From Congeria kusceri (taxonomy: Eukaryota; Mollusca; Bivalvia; Myida; Dreissenidae), in the NCBI GenBank assembly GCA_027627225.1, contig CM051033.1, forward strand, positions 47,766,016 to 47,830,015: a DNA stretch of 64,000 nt. The letters are read 5' to 3'. This document shows, one piece after another, positions 36,446 to 52,200 of this stretch. The translations under genes were made by a program, and so were the position numbers. How positions within the stretch are numbered: position 1 is the stretch's first letter; each line of letters opens with the position of its first letter. The notes under the pieces were generated by a model that was not told the origin of the DNA, did no database searches, and saw only the letters and a list, made by a program, of their open reading frames with translations.

Positions 36446-39400
36446 ACTAAGTTCACTTTTCTGTGGTGTTAGTCATATGGGTACTAAGAATGTATATGAC
36501 TGTTGACTAAATGTAGTTCACTTTTCTGTGGTGACATTCATATGGGTACTAAGAATGTATATGACTGTGGACTAAATGTAGTTCACTTTTCTGTGGTGTT
36601 AGTCATATAGGTACTAAGAGTGTATATGACTGTTGACTAAATGTAGTTCACTTTTCTGTGGTGTTAGTCATATGGGTACTAAAAATGTATATGACTGTTG
36701 ACTAAATGTAGTTCACTTTTCTGTGGTGTTAGTCATATGGGTACTAAGAATGTATATGACTGTTGACTAAATGTAGTTCACTTTTCTGTGGTGACAGTCA
36801 TATGGGTACTAAGAATGTATATGACTGTGGACTAAATGTAGTTCACTTTTCTGTGGTGTTAGTCATATGGGTACTAAGAGTGTATATGACTGTCGACTAA
36901 ATGTAGTTCACTTTTCTGTGGTGTTAGTCATATAGGTACTAAGAGTGTATATGACAGTTGACTAAATGTAGTTCACTTTTCTGTGGTGTTAGTCATATGG
37001 GTACTAAGAGTGTATATGACTGTTGACTAAATGTAGTTCACTTTTCTGTGGTGTTAGTCATATAAGTACTAAGAGTGTATATGACTGTTGACTAAATGTA
37101 GTTCACTTTTCTGTGGTGTTAGTCATATGGGTACAAAGAGTGTATATGACTGTTGACTAAATGTAGTTCACTTTTCTGTGGTGACAGTCATATGGGTACT
37201 AAGAATGTATATGACTGTTGACTAAATGTAGTTCACTTTTCTGTGGTGACAGTCATATGGGTACTAAGAATGCATATAACTGTGGACTAAATGTAGTTAA
37301 CTTTTCTGTGGTGACAGTTATATAGGTACAAAGAGTGTATATGACTGTTGACTAAATGTAGTTCACTTTTCTGTGGTGACAGTCATATGGGTACTAAGAA
37401 TGTATATGACTGCTGACTAAATGTAGTTCACTTTTCTGTGGTGTTAGTCATATAAGTACTAAGAGTGTATATGACTGTTGACTAAATGTAGTTCACTTTT
37501 CTGTGGTGTTAGTCATATGGGTACTAAGAGTGTATATGACTGTTGACTAAATGTAGTTCACTTTTCTGTGGTGACAGTCATATGGGTACTAAGAATGTAT
37601 ATGACTGTTGACTAAATGTAGTTCACTTTTCTGTGATGACAGTCATATGGGTACTAAGAATGTATATAACTGTGGACTAAATGTAGTTCACTTTTCTGTG
37701 GTGACAGTTATATAGGCACAAAGAGTGTATATGACTGTTGACTAAATGTAGTTCACTTTTCTGTGGTGACAGTCATATGGGTACTAAGAATGTATATGAC
37801 TGTTGACTAAATGTAGTTCACTTTTCTGTGGTGTCAGTCACATAGGTACAAAGAGTGTATATGACTGTTGACTAAATGTAGTTCACTTTTCTGTGGTGAC
37901 AGTCATATGGGTACTAAGAATGTATATGACTGTTGACTAAATGTAGTTCACTTTTCTGTGGTGTCAGTCATATAGGTACAAAGAGTGTATATGACTGTTG
38001 ACTAAATGTAGTTCACTTTTCTGTGGTGTTAGTCACATAGGTACTAAGAATGTATATGACTGTGGTCTAAATGTAGTTCACTTTTCTGTGGTGACAGTCA
38101 TATAGGTACAAAGAGTGTATATGACTGTTGACTAAATGTAGTTCACTTTTCTGTGGTGACAGTCATATGGGTACTAAGAATGTATATGACTGCTGACTAA
38201 ATGTAGTTCACTTTTCTGTGGTGACAGTCACATAGGTACTAAGAATGTATATGACTGTTGACTAAATGTAGTTCACTTTTCTGTGGTGACAGTCATATAG
38301 GTACTAAGAATGTATATAACTGTGGACTAAATGTAGTTCACTTTTCTGTGATGACAGTCATATAGGTACAAAGAGTGTATATGACTGTTGACTAAATGTA
38401 GTTCACTTTTCTGTGGTGACAGTCATATGGGTACTAAGAATGTATATGACTGCTGACTAAATGTAGTTCACTTTTCTGTGGTGTTAGTCATATGGGTACT
38501 AAGAATGTATATGACTGTGGACTAAATGTAGTTCACTTTTCTGTGGTGTTAGTCATATGGGTACAAAGAGTGTATATGACTGTTGACTAAATGTAGTTCA
38601 CTTTTCTGTGGTGACAGTCATATAGGTGCTAAGAGTGCATATGACTGCTGACTAAATGTAGTTCACTTTTCTGTGGTGTTAGTCATATGGGTACTAAGAG
38701 TGTATATGACTGTTGACTAAATGTAGTTCACTTTTCTGTGGTGACAGTCATATGGGTACTTAGAATGTATATGACTGTTGACTAAATGTAGTTCACTTTT
38801 CTGTGGTGACAGTCATATAGGTACTAAGAATGTATATAACTGTTGACTAAATGTAGTTCACTTTTCTGTGGTGTTAGTCATATGGGTACTAAGAATGTAT
38901 ATAACTGTGGACTAAATGTAGTTCACTTTTCTGTGGTGACAGTTATATAGGTACAAAGAGTGTATATGACTGTTGACTAAATGTAGTTCACTTTTCTGTG
39001 GTGACAGTCATATGAGTACTAAGAATGTATATGACTGCTGACTAAATGTAGTTCACTTTTCTGTGGTGACAGTCAAATGGGTACTAAGAGTGTATATGAC
39101 TGTTGATTAAATGTAGTTCACTTTTCTGTGGTGACAGTCATATGGGTACTAAGAATGTATATGACTGTTGACTAAATGTAGTTCACTTTTCTGTGGTGTT
39201 AGTCATATGGGTACTAAGAATGTATATGACTGTTGACTAAATGTAGTTCACTTTTCTGTGGTGACAGTCATATAGGTACTAAGAGTGTATATGACTGTGG
39301 ACTAAATGTAGTTCACTTTTCTGTGGTGACAGTCACATAGGTACTAAGAGTGTATATGACTGTGGACTAAATGTAGTTCACTTTTCTGTGGTGACAGTCA

Positions 39401-42400
39401 TATGGGTACTAAGAATGTATATGACTGTTGACTAAATGTAGTTCACTTTTCTGTGGTGTTAGTCATATGGGTACTAAGAATCTATATGACTGTTGACTAA
39501 ATGTAGTTCACTTTTCTGTGGTGACAGTCACATAGGTACTAAGAATGTATATGACTGTTGACTAAATGTAGTTCACTTTTCTGTGGTGACAGTCATATGG
39601 GTACTAAGAATGTATATGACTGTTGACTAAATGTAGTTCACTTTTCTGTGGTGACAGTCATATGGGTACTAAGAATGTATATGACTGTTGACTAAATGTA
39701 GTTCACTTTTCTGTGGTGACAGTCATATGGGTACTAAGAATGTATATGACTGTTGACTAAATGTAGTTCACTTTTCTGTGGTGTCAGTCATATAGGTACT
39801 AAGAGTGTATATGACTGTGGACTAAATGTAGTTCACTTTTCTGTGGTGACAGTCACATAGGTACTAAGAGTGTATATGACTGTGGACTAAATGTAGTTCA
39901 CTTTTCTGTGGTGTTAGTCATATGGGTACTAAGAATGTATATGACTGTTGACTAAATGTAGTTCACTTTTCTGTGGTGACAGTCATATGGGTGCTAAGAA
40001 TGTATATGACTGTTGACTAAATGTAGTTCACTTTTCTGTGGTGACAGTCACATAGGTACTAAGAGTGTATATGACTGTGGACTAAATGTAGTTCACTTTT
40101 CTGTGGTGACAGTCATATGGGTACTAAGAATGTATGTGACTGTTGACTAAATGTAGTTCACTTTTCTGTGGTGACAGTCACATAGGTACTAAGAGTGTAT
40201 ATGACTGTGGTCTAAATGTAGTTCACTTTTCTGTGGTGACAGTCATATAGGTACTAAGAGTGTATATAACTGTGGACTAAATGTAGTTCACTTTTCTGTG
40301 GTGACAGTCACATAGGTACAAAGAGTGTATATAACTGTTGACTAAATGTAGTTCACTTTTCTGTGGTGACAGTCATATAGGTACTAAGAGTGTATATGAC
40401 TGTGGTCTGAATGTAGTTCACTTTTCTGTGGTGACAGTCATGTAGGTACAAAGAGTGTATATGACTGTGGACTAAATGTAGTTCACTTTTCTGTGGTGAC
40501 AGTCATATAGGTACTAAGAATGTATATGACTGTTGACTAAATGTAGTTCACTTTTCTGTGGTGACAGTCACATAGGTACAAAGAGTGTATATAACTGTTG
40601 ACTAAATGTAGTTCACTTTTCTGTGGTGACAGTCATATAGGTACTAAGAGTGTATATGACTGTGGTCTGAATGTAGTTCACTTTTCTGTGGTGACAGTCA
40701 TGTAGGTACAAAGAGTGTATATGACTGTTGACTAAATGTAGTTCACTTTTCTGTGGTGACAGTCATATGGGTACTAAGAATGTATATGACTGTTGACTAA
40801 ATGTAGTTCACTTTTCTGTGGTGACAGTCATATGGGTACTAAGAGTGTATATGACTGTTGACTAAATGTAGTTCACTTTTCTGTGGTGACATTCACATAG
40901 GTACAAAGAGTGTATATGACTGTTGACTAAATGTAGTTCACTTTTCTGTGGTGACAGTCATATGGGTACTAAGAATGTATATGACTGTTGACTAAATGTA
41001 GTTCACTTTTCTGTGGTGACAGTCATATAGGTACAAAGAGTGTATATGACTGTTGACTAAATGTAGTTCACTTTTCTGTGGTGTTAGTCATATGGGTACT
41101 AAGAATGCATATGACTGTTGACTAAATGTAGTTCACTTTTCTGTGGTGACAGTCATATGGGTACTAAGAATGTATATGACTGTTGACTAAATGTAGTTCA
41201 CTTTTCTGTGGTGACAGTCATATAGGTACAAAGAGTGTATATGACTGTGGACTAAATGTAGTTCACTTTTCTGTGGTGTTAGTCATATGGGTACTAAGAA
41301 TGTATATGACTGTTGACTAAATGTAGTTCACTTTTCTGTGGTGACAGTCATATGGGTGCTAAGAATGTATATGACTGTTGACTAAATGTAGTTCACTTTT
41401 CTGTGGTGACAGTCACATAGGTACTAAGAGTGTATATGACTGTGGACTAAATGTAGTTCACTTTTCTGTGGTGACAGTCATATGGGTACTAAGAATGTAT
41501 ATAACTGTGGACTAAATGTAGTTCACTTTTCTGTGGTGACAGTCACATAGGTACTAAGAGTGTATATGACTGTTGACTAAATGTAGTTCACTTTTCTGTG
41601 GTGACAGTCACATAGGTACTAAGAGTGTATATGACTGTGGACTAAATGTAGTTCACTTTTCTGTGGTGACAGTCATATGGGTACTAAGAATGTATATAAC
41701 TGTGGACTAAATGTAGTTCACTTTTCTGTGGTGACAGTCACATAGGTACTAAGAGTGTATATGACTGTGGACTAAATGTAGTTCACTTTTCTGTGGTGAC
41801 AGTCACATAGGTACTAAGAATGTATATGACTGTGGTCTAAATGTAGTTCACTTTTCTGTGGTGACAGTCATATAGGTACAAAGAGTGTATATGACTGTTG
41901 ACTAAATGTAGTTCACTTTTCTGTGGTGACAGTCATATGGGTACTAAGAATGTATATGACTGTTGACTAAATGTAGTTCACTTTTCTGTGGTGACAGTCA
42001 TATGGGTACTAAGAGTGTATATGACTGTTGACTAAATGTAGTTCACTTTTCTGTGGTGACATTCACATAGGTACAAAGAGTGTATATGACTGTTGACTAA
42101 ATGTAGTTCACTTTTCTGTGGTGACAGTCATATGGGTACAAAGAGTGTATATGACTGTTGACTAAATGTAGTTCACTTTTCTGTGGTGACAGTCATATGG
42201 GTACTAAGAATGTATATGACTGTTGACTAAATGTAGTTCACTTTTCTGTGGTGACATTCATATAGGTACAAAGAGTGTATATGACTGTTGACTAAATGTA
42301 GTTCACTTTTCTGTGGTGTTAGTCATATGGGTACTAAGAATGTATATGACTGCTGACTAAATGTAGTTCACTTTTCTGTGGTGACAGTCACATAGGTACT

Positions 42401-43802
42401 AAGAATGTATATGACTGTGGTCTAAATGTAGTTCACTTTTCTGTGGTGACAGTCATATAGGTACAAAGAGTGTATATGACTGTTGACTAAATGAAGTTCA
42501 CTTTTCTGTGGTGACAGTCATATGGGTACTAAGAATGTATATGACTGTTGACTAAATGTAGATCACTTTTCTGTGGTGACAGTCACATAGGTACTAAGAG
42601 TGTATATGACTGTGGTCTAAATGTAGTTCACTTTTCTGTGGTGACAGTCATATGGGTACTAAGAATGTATATGACTGTGGTCTAAATGTAGTTCACTTTT
42701 CTGTGGTGACAGTCATATGGGTACTAAGAATGTATATGACTGTTGACTAAATGTAGTTCACTTTTCTGTGGTGACAGTCACATAGGTACTAAGAATGTAT
42801 ATAACTGTGGACTAAATGTAGTTCACTTTTCTGTGGTGACAGTTATATAGGTACTAAGAGTGTATATGACTGTGGTCTAAATGTAGTTCACTTTTCTGTG
42901 GTGACAGTCACATAGGTACTAAGAATGTATATAACTGTTGACTAAATGTAGTTCACTTTTCTGTGGTGACAGTTATATAGGTACTAAGAATGTATATGAC
43001 TGTGGTCTAAATGTAGTTCACTTTTCTGTGGTGACAGTCACATAGGTACTAAGAATGTATATGACTGTTGACTAAATGTAGTTCACTTTTCTGTGGTGAC
43101 AGTCACATAGGTACTAAGAGTGTATATGACTGTGGTCTAAATGTAGTTCACTTTTCTGTGGTGACAGTCACATAGGTACTAAGAGTGTATATAACTGTTG
43201 ACTAAATGTAGTTCACTTTTCTGTGGTGTTAGTCATATGGGTAATAAGAATGTATATGACTGTTGACTAAATGTAGTTCACTTTTCTGTGGTGACAGTCA
43301 CATAGGTACTAAGAGTGTATATGACTGTGGTCTAAATGTAGTTCACTTTTCTGTGGTGACAGTCACATAGGTACTAAGAGTGTATATGACTGTTGACTAA
43401 ATGTAGTTCACTTTTCTGTGGTGTTAGTCATATGGGTAATAAGAATGTATATGACTGTGGACTAAATGTAGTTCACTTTTCTGTGGTGACAGTCACATAG
43501 GTACTAAGAGTGTATATGACTGTTGACTAAATGTAGTTCACTTTTCTGTGGTGACAGTCACATAGGTACTAAGAATGTATATGACTGTGGTCTAAATGTA
43601 GTTCACTTTTCTGTGGTGACAGTCATATAGGTACAAAGAGTGTATATGACTGTTGACTAAATGTAGTTCACTTTTCTGTGGTGACAGTCACATAGGTACT
43701 AAGAGTGTATATGACTGTTGACTAAATGTAGTTCACTTTTCTGTGGTGACAGTCATATGGGTACTAAGAATGTATATGACTGTTGACTAAATGTAGTTCA
43801 CT

Positions 43803-46800
43803 TTTCTGTGGTGACAGTCACATAGGTACTAAGAGTGTATATGACTGTGGTCTAAATGTAGTTCACTTTTCTGTGGTGACAGTCACATAGGTACTAAGAG
43901 TGTATATAACTGTTGACTAAATGTAGTTCACTTTTCTGTGGTGTTAGTCATATGGGTAATAAGAATGTATATGACTGTTGACTAAATGTAGTTCACTTTT
44001 CTGTGGTGACAGTCACATAGGTACTAAGAGTGTATATGACTGTGGTCTAAATGTAGTTCACTTTTCTGTGGTGACAGTCACATAGGTACTAAGAGTGTAT
44101 ATGACTGTTGACTAAATGTAGTTCACTTTTCTGTGGTGTTAGTCATATGGGTAATAAGAATGTATATGACTGTGGTCTAAATGTAGATCACTTTTCTGTG
44201 GTGACAGTCATATAGGTACTAAGAATGTATATGACTGCTGACTAAATGTAGTTCACTTTTCTGTGGTGACAGTCACATAGGTACTAAGAATGTATATGAC
44301 TGTGGTCTAAATGTAGTTCACTTTTCTGTGGTGACAGTCATATAGGTACAAAGAGTGTATATGACTGTTGACTAAATGTAGTTCACTTTTCTGTGGTGAC
44401 AGTCACATAGGTACTAAGAGTGTATATGACTGTTGACTAAATGTAGTTCACTTTTCTGTGGTGACAGTCATATAGGTACTAAGAATGTATATAACTGTGG
44501 ACTAAATGTAGTTCACTTTTCTGTGGTGACAGTCATATGGGTACAAAGAGTGTATATAACTGTGGACTAAATGTAGTTCACTTTTCTGTGGTGACAGTCA
44601 TATGGGTACAAAGAGTGTATATGACTGTTGACTAAATGTAGTTCACTTTTCTGTGGTGTTAGTCATATGGGTACAAAGAGTGTATATGACTGTTGACTAA
44701 ATGTAGTTCACTTTTCTGTGGTGACAGTCATATAGGTACTAAGAATGTATATAACTGTGGACTAAATGTAGTTCACTTTTCTGTGGTGACAGTCATATGG
44801 GTACTAAGAGTGTATATAACTGTTGACTAAATGTAGTTCACTTTTCTGTGGTGTTAGTCATATGGGTACAAAGAGTGTATATGACTGTTGACTAAATGTA
44901 GTTCACTTTTCTGTGGTGACAGTCATATAGGTACTAAGAATGTATATAACTGTGGACTAAATGTAGTTCACTTTTCTGTGGTGACAGTCATATGGGTACT
45001 AAGAGTGTATATAACTGTGGACTAAATGTAGTTCACTTTTCTGTGGTGACAGTCATATGGGTACAAAGAGTGTATATGACTGTTGACTAAATGTAGTTCA
45101 CTTTTCTGTGGTGTTAGTCATATGGATACAAAGAGTGTATATGACTGTTGACTAAATGTAGTTCACTTTTCTGTGGTGACAGTCATATGGGTACTAAGAA
45201 TGTATATGACTGCTGACTAAATGTAGTTCACTTTTCTGTGGTGTTAGTCATATGGGTACTAAGAATGTATATGACTGTGGACTAAATGTCGTTCACTTTT
45301 CTGTGGTGTTAGTCATATGGGTACAAAGAGTGTATATGACTGTTGACTAAATGTAGTTCACTTTTCTGTGGTGACAGTCATATATGTGCTAAGAGTGCAT
45401 ATGACTGCTGACTAAATGTAGTTCACTTTTCTGTGGTGTTAGTCATATGGGTACTAAGAGTGTATATGACTGTTGACTAAATGTAGTTCACTTTTCTGTG
45501 GTGTTAGTCATATGGGTACTAAGAATGTATATGACTGTTGACTAAATGTAGTTCACTTTTCTGTGGTGTTAGTCATATGGGTACTAAGAATGTATATGAC
45601 TGTTGACTAAATGTAGTTCACTTTTCTGTGGTGTAGTCATATAGGTACTAAGAGTGAATATGACTGTTGACTAAATGTAGTTCACTTTTCTGTGATGTTA
45701 GTCATATGGGTACTAAGAATGTATATGACTGTTGACTAAATGTAGTTCACTTTTCTGTGGTGACAGTCATATGGGTACTAAGAATGTATATGACTGTTGA
45801 CTAAATGCAGTTCACTTTTCTGTGCTGTTAGTGATATGGGTACTAAGAATGTATATGACTGTTGACTAAATGTAGTTCACTTTTCTGTGGTGACAGTCAT
45901 ATGGGTACTAAGAATGTATATGACTGTTGACTAAATGCAGTTCACTTTTCTGTGCTGTTAGTGATATGGGTACTAAGAATGTATATGACTGTTGACTAAA
46001 TGTAGTTCACTTTTCTGTGGTGTTAGTCATATGGGTACTAAGAATGTATATGACTGTTGACTAAATGTAGTTCACTTTTCTGTGGTGTTAGTCATATAGG
46101 AACTAAGAATGTGTATGACTGTTGACTAAATGTAGTTCACTTTTCTGTGGTGACAGTCATATAGGTACTAAGAATGTATATGACTGTTGACTAAATGTAG
46201 TTCACTTTTCTGTGGTGACAGTCATATAGGTACTAAGAATGTATATGACTGTTGACTAAATGTAGTTCACTTTTCTGTGGTGTTAGTCATATGGGTACTA
46301 AGAATGTATATGACTGTTGACTAAATGTAGTTCACTTTTCTGTGGTGTTAGTCATATGGGTACTAAGAATGTATATGACTGTTGACTAAATGTAGTTCAC
46401 TTTTCTGTGGTGTTAGTCATATGGGTACTAAGAGTGAATATGACTGTTGACTAAATGTAGTTCACTTTTCTGTGGTGTTAGTCATATGGGTACTAAGAGT
46501 GTATATGACTGTTGACTAAATGTAGTTCACTTTTCTGTGGTGACAGTCACATAGGTACTAAGAGTGTATATGACTGTGGTCTAAATGTAGTTCACTTTTC
46601 TGTGGTGACAGTCACATAGGTACTAAGAGTGTATATAACTGTTGACTAAATGTAGTTCACTTTTCTGTGGTGTTAGTCATATGGGTAATAAGAATGTATA
46701 TGACTGTTGACTAAATGTAGTTCACTTTTCTGTGGTGACAGTCACATAGGTACTAAGAGTGTATATGACTGTGGTCTAAATGTAGTTCACTTTTCTGTGG

Positions 46801-49260
46801 TGACAGTCACATAGGTACTAAGAGTGTATATGACTGTTGACTAAATGTAGTTCACTTTTCTGTGGTGTTAGTCATATGGGTAATAAGAATGTATATGACT
46901 GTGGTCTAAATGTAGATCACTTTTCTGTGGTGACAGTCATATAGGTACTAAGAATGTATATGACTGCTGACTAAATGTAGTTCACTTTTCTGTGGTGACA
47001 GTCACATAGGTACTAAGAATGTATATGACTGTGGTCTAAATGTAGTTCACTTTTCTGTGGTGACAGTCATATAGGTACAAAGAGTGTATATGACTGTTGA
47101 CTAAATGTAGTTCACTTTTCTGTGGTGACAGTCACATAGGTACTAAGAGTGTATATGACTGTTGACTAAATGTAGTTCACTTTTCTGTGGTGACAGTCAT
47201 ATAGGTACTAAGAATGTATATAACTGTGGACTAAATGTAGTTCACTTTTCTGTGGTGACAGTCATATGGGTACAAAGAGTGTATATAACTGTGGACTAAA
47301 TGTAGTTCACTTTTCTGTGGTGACAGTCATATGGGTACAAAGAGTGTATATGACTGTTGACTAAATGTAGTTCACTTTTCTGTGGTGTTAGTCATATGGG
47401 TACAAAGAGTGTATATGACTGTTGACTAAATGTAGTTCACTTTTCTGTGGTGACAGTCATATAGGTACTAAGAATGTATATAACTGTGGACTAAATGTAG
47501 TTCACTTTTCTGTGGTGACAGTCATATGGGTACTAAGAGTGTATATAACTGTTGACTAAATGTAGTTCACTTTTCTGTGGTGTTAGTCATATGGGTACAA
47601 AGAGTGTATATGACTGTTGACTAAATGTAGTTCACTTTTCTGTGGTGACAGTCATATAGGTACTAAGAATGTATATAACTGTGGACTAAATGTAGTTCAC
47701 TTTTCTGTGGTGACAGTCATATGGGTACTAAGAGTGTATATAACTGTGGACTAAATGTAGTTCACTTTTCTGTGGTGACAGTCATATGGGTACAAAGAGT
47801 GTATATGACTGTTGACTAAATGTAGTTCACTTTTCTGTGGTGTTAGTCATATGGATACAAAGAGTGTATATGACTGTTGACTAAATGTAGTTCACTTTTC
47901 TGTGGTGACAGTCATATGGGTACTAAGAATGTATATGACTGCTGACTAAATGTAGTTCACTTTTCTGTGGTGTTAGTCATATGGGTACTAAGAATGTATA
48001 TGACTGTGGACTAAATGTCGTTCACTTTTCTGTGGTGTTAGTCATATGGGTACAAAGAGTGTATATGACTGTTGACTAAATGTAGTTCACTTTTCTGTGG
48101 TGACAGTCATATATGTGCTAAGAGTGCATATGACTGCTGACTAAATGTAGTTCACTTTTCTGTGGTGTTAGTCATATGGGTACTAAGAGTGTATATGACT
48201 GTTGACTAAATGTAGTTCACTTTTCTGTGGTGTTAGTCATATGGGTACTAAGAATGTATATGACTGTTGACTAAATGTAGTTCACTTTTCTGTGGTGTTA
48301 GTCATATGGGTACTAAGAATGTATATGACTGTTGACTAAATGTAGTTCACTTTTCTGTGGTGTAGTCATATAGGTACTAAGAGTGAATATGACTGTTGAC
48401 TAAATGTAGTTCACTTTTCTGTGATGTTAGTCATATGGGTACTAAGAATGTATATGACTGTTGACTAAATGTAGTTCACTTTTCTGTGGTGACAGTCATA
48501 TGGGTACTAAGAATGTATATGACTGTTGACTAAATGCAGTTCACTTTTCTGTGCTGTTAGTGATATGGGTACTAAGAATGTATATGACTGTTGACTAAAT
48601 GTAGTTCACTTTTCTGTGGTGACAGTCATATGGGTACTAAGAATGTATATGACTGTTGACTAAATGCAGTTCACTTTTCTGTGCTGTTAGTGATATGGGT
48701 ACTAAGAATGTATATGACTGTTGACTAAATGTAGTTCACTTTTCTGTGGTGTTAGTCATATGGGTACTAAGAATGTATATGACTGTTGACTAAATGTAGT
48801 TCACTTTTCTGTGGTGTTAGTCATATAGGAACTAAGAATGTGTATGACTGTTGACTAAATGTAGTTCACTTTTCTGTGGTGACAGTCATATAGGTACTAA
48901 GAATGTATATGACTGTTGACTAAATGTAGTTCACTTTTCTGTGGTGACAGTCATATAGGTACTAAGAATGTATATGACTGTTGACTAAATGTAGTTCACT
49001 TTTCTGTGGTGTTAGTCATATGGGTACTAAGAATGTATATGACTGTTGACTAAATGTAGTTCACTTTTCTGTGGTGTTAGTCATATGGGTACTAAGAATG
49101 TATATGACTGTTGACTAAATGTAGTTCACTTTTCTGTGGTGTTAGTCATATGGGTACTAAGAGTGAATATGACTGTTGACTAAATGTAGTTCACTTTTCT
49201 GTGGTGTTAGTCATATGGGTACTAAGAGTGTATATGACTGTTCACTAAATGTAGTTCACT
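43803..49260 (-). repeat. tandem 2729-bp (42 units minus 1 base) segmental duplication
   Basis: Rare markers recur at the same offset. atgtagatca is at 44181 and 46910 (2729 bp). The one-base-short unit gtgtagtcatatagg is at 45631 and 48360 (2729 bp). The paired ctgctgttagtgatatggg and aaatgcagttc units near 45800-45960 recur near 48530-48690. Part of the same block appears a third time at about 53.2-53.8 kb (gtgtagtcat at 53754, 5394 bp later, 83 units minus 1). Confidence 0.85.
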
Positions 49261-52200
49261 TTTCTGTGGTGACAGTCATATGGGTACTAAGAATGTATAT
49301 GACTGTTGACTAAATGTAGTTCACTTTTCTGTGGTGTTAGTCATATGGGTACTAAGAATGTATATGACTGTTGACTAAATGTAGTTCACTTTTCTGTGGT
49401 GTTAGTCATATGGGTACTAAGAATGTATATGACTGTTGACTAAATGTAGTTCACTTTTCTGTGGTGACAGTCATATGGGTACTAAGAATGTATATGACTG
49501 TTGACTAAATGTAGTTCACTTTTCTGTGGTGACAGTCATATGGGTACTAAGAATGTATATGACTGTTGACTAAATGTAGTTCACTTTTCTGTGGTGACAG
49601 TCATATGGGTACTAAGAATGTATATGACTGTTGACTAAATGTAGTTCACTTTTCTGTGGTGTCAGTCATATAGGTACTAAGAGTGTATATGACTGTGGAC
49701 TAAATGTAGTTCACTTTTCTGTGGTGACAGTCACATAGGTACTAAGAGTGTATATGACTGTGGACTAAATGTAGTTCACTTTTCTGTGGTGTTAGTCATA
49801 TGGGTACTAAGAATGTATATGACTGTTGACTAAATGTAGTTCACTTTTCTGTGGTGACAGTCATATGGGTGCTAAGAATGTATATGACTGTTGACTAAAT
49901 GTAGTTCACTTTTCTGTGGTGACAGTCACATAGGTACTAAGAGTGTATATGACTGTGGACTAAATGTAGTTCACTTTTCTGTGGTGACAGTCATATGGGT
50001 ACTAAGAATGTATGTGACTGTTGACTAAATGTAGTTCACTTTTCTGTGGTGACAGTCACATAGGTACTAAGAGTGTATATGACTGTTGACTAAATGTAGT
50101 TCACTTTTCTGTGGTGACAGTCATATAGGTACAAAGAGTGTATATGACTGTGGACTAAATGTAGTTCACTTTTCTGTGGTGACAGTCATATAGGTACTAA
50201 GAGTGTATATGACTGTGGTCTGAATGTAGTTCACTTTTCTGTGGTGACAGTCATGTAGGTACAAAGAGTGTATATGACTGTTGACTAAATGTAGTTCACT
50301 TTTCTGTGGTGACAGTCATATGGGTACTAAGAATGTATATGACTGTTGACTAAATGTAGTTCACTTTTCTGTGGTGACAGTCATATGGGTACTAAGAGTG
50401 TATATGACTGTTGACTAAATGTAGTTCACTTTTCTGTGGTGACATTCACATAGGTACAAAGAGTGTATATGACTGTTGACTAAATGTAGTTCACTTTTCT
50501 GTGGTGACAGTCATATGGGTACTAAGAATGTATATGACTGTTGACTAAATGTAGTTCACTTTTCTGTGGTGACAGTCATATAGGTACAAAGAGTGTATAT
50601 GACTGTTGACTAAATGTAGTTCACTTTTCTGTGGTGTTAGTCATATGGGTACTAAGAATGCATATGACTGTTGACTAAATGTAGTTCACTTTTCTGTGGT
50701 GACAGTCATATGGGTACTAAGAATGTATATGACTGTTGACTAAATGTAGTTCACTTTTCTGTGGTGACAGTCATATAGGTACAAAGAGTGTATATGACTG
50801 TGGACTAAATGTAGTTCACTTTTCTGTGGTGTTAGTCATATGGGTACTAAGAATGTATATGACTGTTGACTAAATGTAGTTCACTTTTCTGTGGTGACAG
50901 TCATATGGGTGCTAAGAATGTATATGACTGTTGACTAAATGTAGTTCACTTTTCTGTGGTGACAGTCACATAGGTACTAAGAGTGTATATGACTGTGGAC
51001 TAAATGTAGTTCACTTTTCTGTGGTGACAGTCATATGGGTACTAAGAATGTATATGACTGTTGACTAAATGTAGTTCACTTTTCTGTGGTGACAGTCACA
51101 TAGGTACTAAGAGTGTATATGACTGTGGTCTAAATGTAGTTCACTTTTCTGTGGTGACAGTCATATAGGTACAAAGAGTGTATATGACTGTTGACTAAAT
51201 GTAGTTCACTTTTCTGTGGTGACAGTCATATGGGTACTAAGAATGTATATGACTGTTGACTAAATGTAGTTCACTTTTCTGTGGTGACAGTCATATGGGT
51301 ACTAAGAGTGTATATGACTGTTGACTAAATGTAGTTCACTTTTCTGTGGTGACATTCACATAGGTACAAAGAGTGTATATGACTGTTGACTAAATGTAGT
51401 TCACTTTTCTGTGGTGACAGTCATATGGGTACTAAGAATGTATATGACTGTTGACTAAATGTAGTTCACTTTTCTGTGGTGACATTCATATAGGTACAAA
51501 GAGTGTATATGACTGTTGACTAAATGTAGTTCACTTTTCTGTGGTGTTAGTCATATGGGTACTAAGAATGTATATGACTGCTGACTAAATGTAGTTCACT
51601 TTTCTGTGGTGACAGTCACATAGGTACAAAGAGTGTATATGACTGTGGTCTAAATGTAGTTCACTTTTCTGTGGTGACAGTCATATAGGTACAAAGAGTG
51701 TATATGACTGTTGACTAAATGAAGTTCACTTTTCTGTGGTGACAGTCATATGGGTACTAAGAATGTATATGACTGTTGACTAAATGTAGATCACTTTTCT
51801 GTGGTGACAGTCACATAGGTACTAAGAGTGTATATGACTGTGGTCTAAATGTAGTTCACTTTTCTGTGGTGACAGTCATATGGGTACTAAGAATGTATAT
51901 GACTGTTGACTAAATGTAGTTCACTTTTCTGTGGTGACAGTCACATAGGTACTAAGAATGTATATGACTGTTGACTAAATGTAGTTCACTTTTCTGTGGT
52001 GACAGTTATATAGGTACTAAGAATGTATATGACTGTGGACTAAATGTAGTTCACTTTTCTGTGGTGACAGTTATATAGGTACTAAGAGTGTATATGACTG
52101 TGGTCTAAATGTAGTTCACTTTTCTGTGGTGACAGTCACATAGGTACTAAGAATGTATATAACTGTTGACTAAATGTAGTTCACTTTTCTGTGGTGACAG

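Larger units (their letters stand above)
33175..37385 (-). repeat. tandem ~2104-bp segmental duplication including a flipped island
   Basis: The block from about 33175 to 35280 recurs at about 35280-37385. It carries the same rare variants (gtcgactaaatg with ttcaattttctg, tatgacagttgac, tcatataagtac, atgcatataactgtgg), and the same flipped-orientation island starts at 33957 and 36061 (offset 2104). The offset is not a multiple of 65 because of the partial units at the island edges. Confidence 0.85.
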
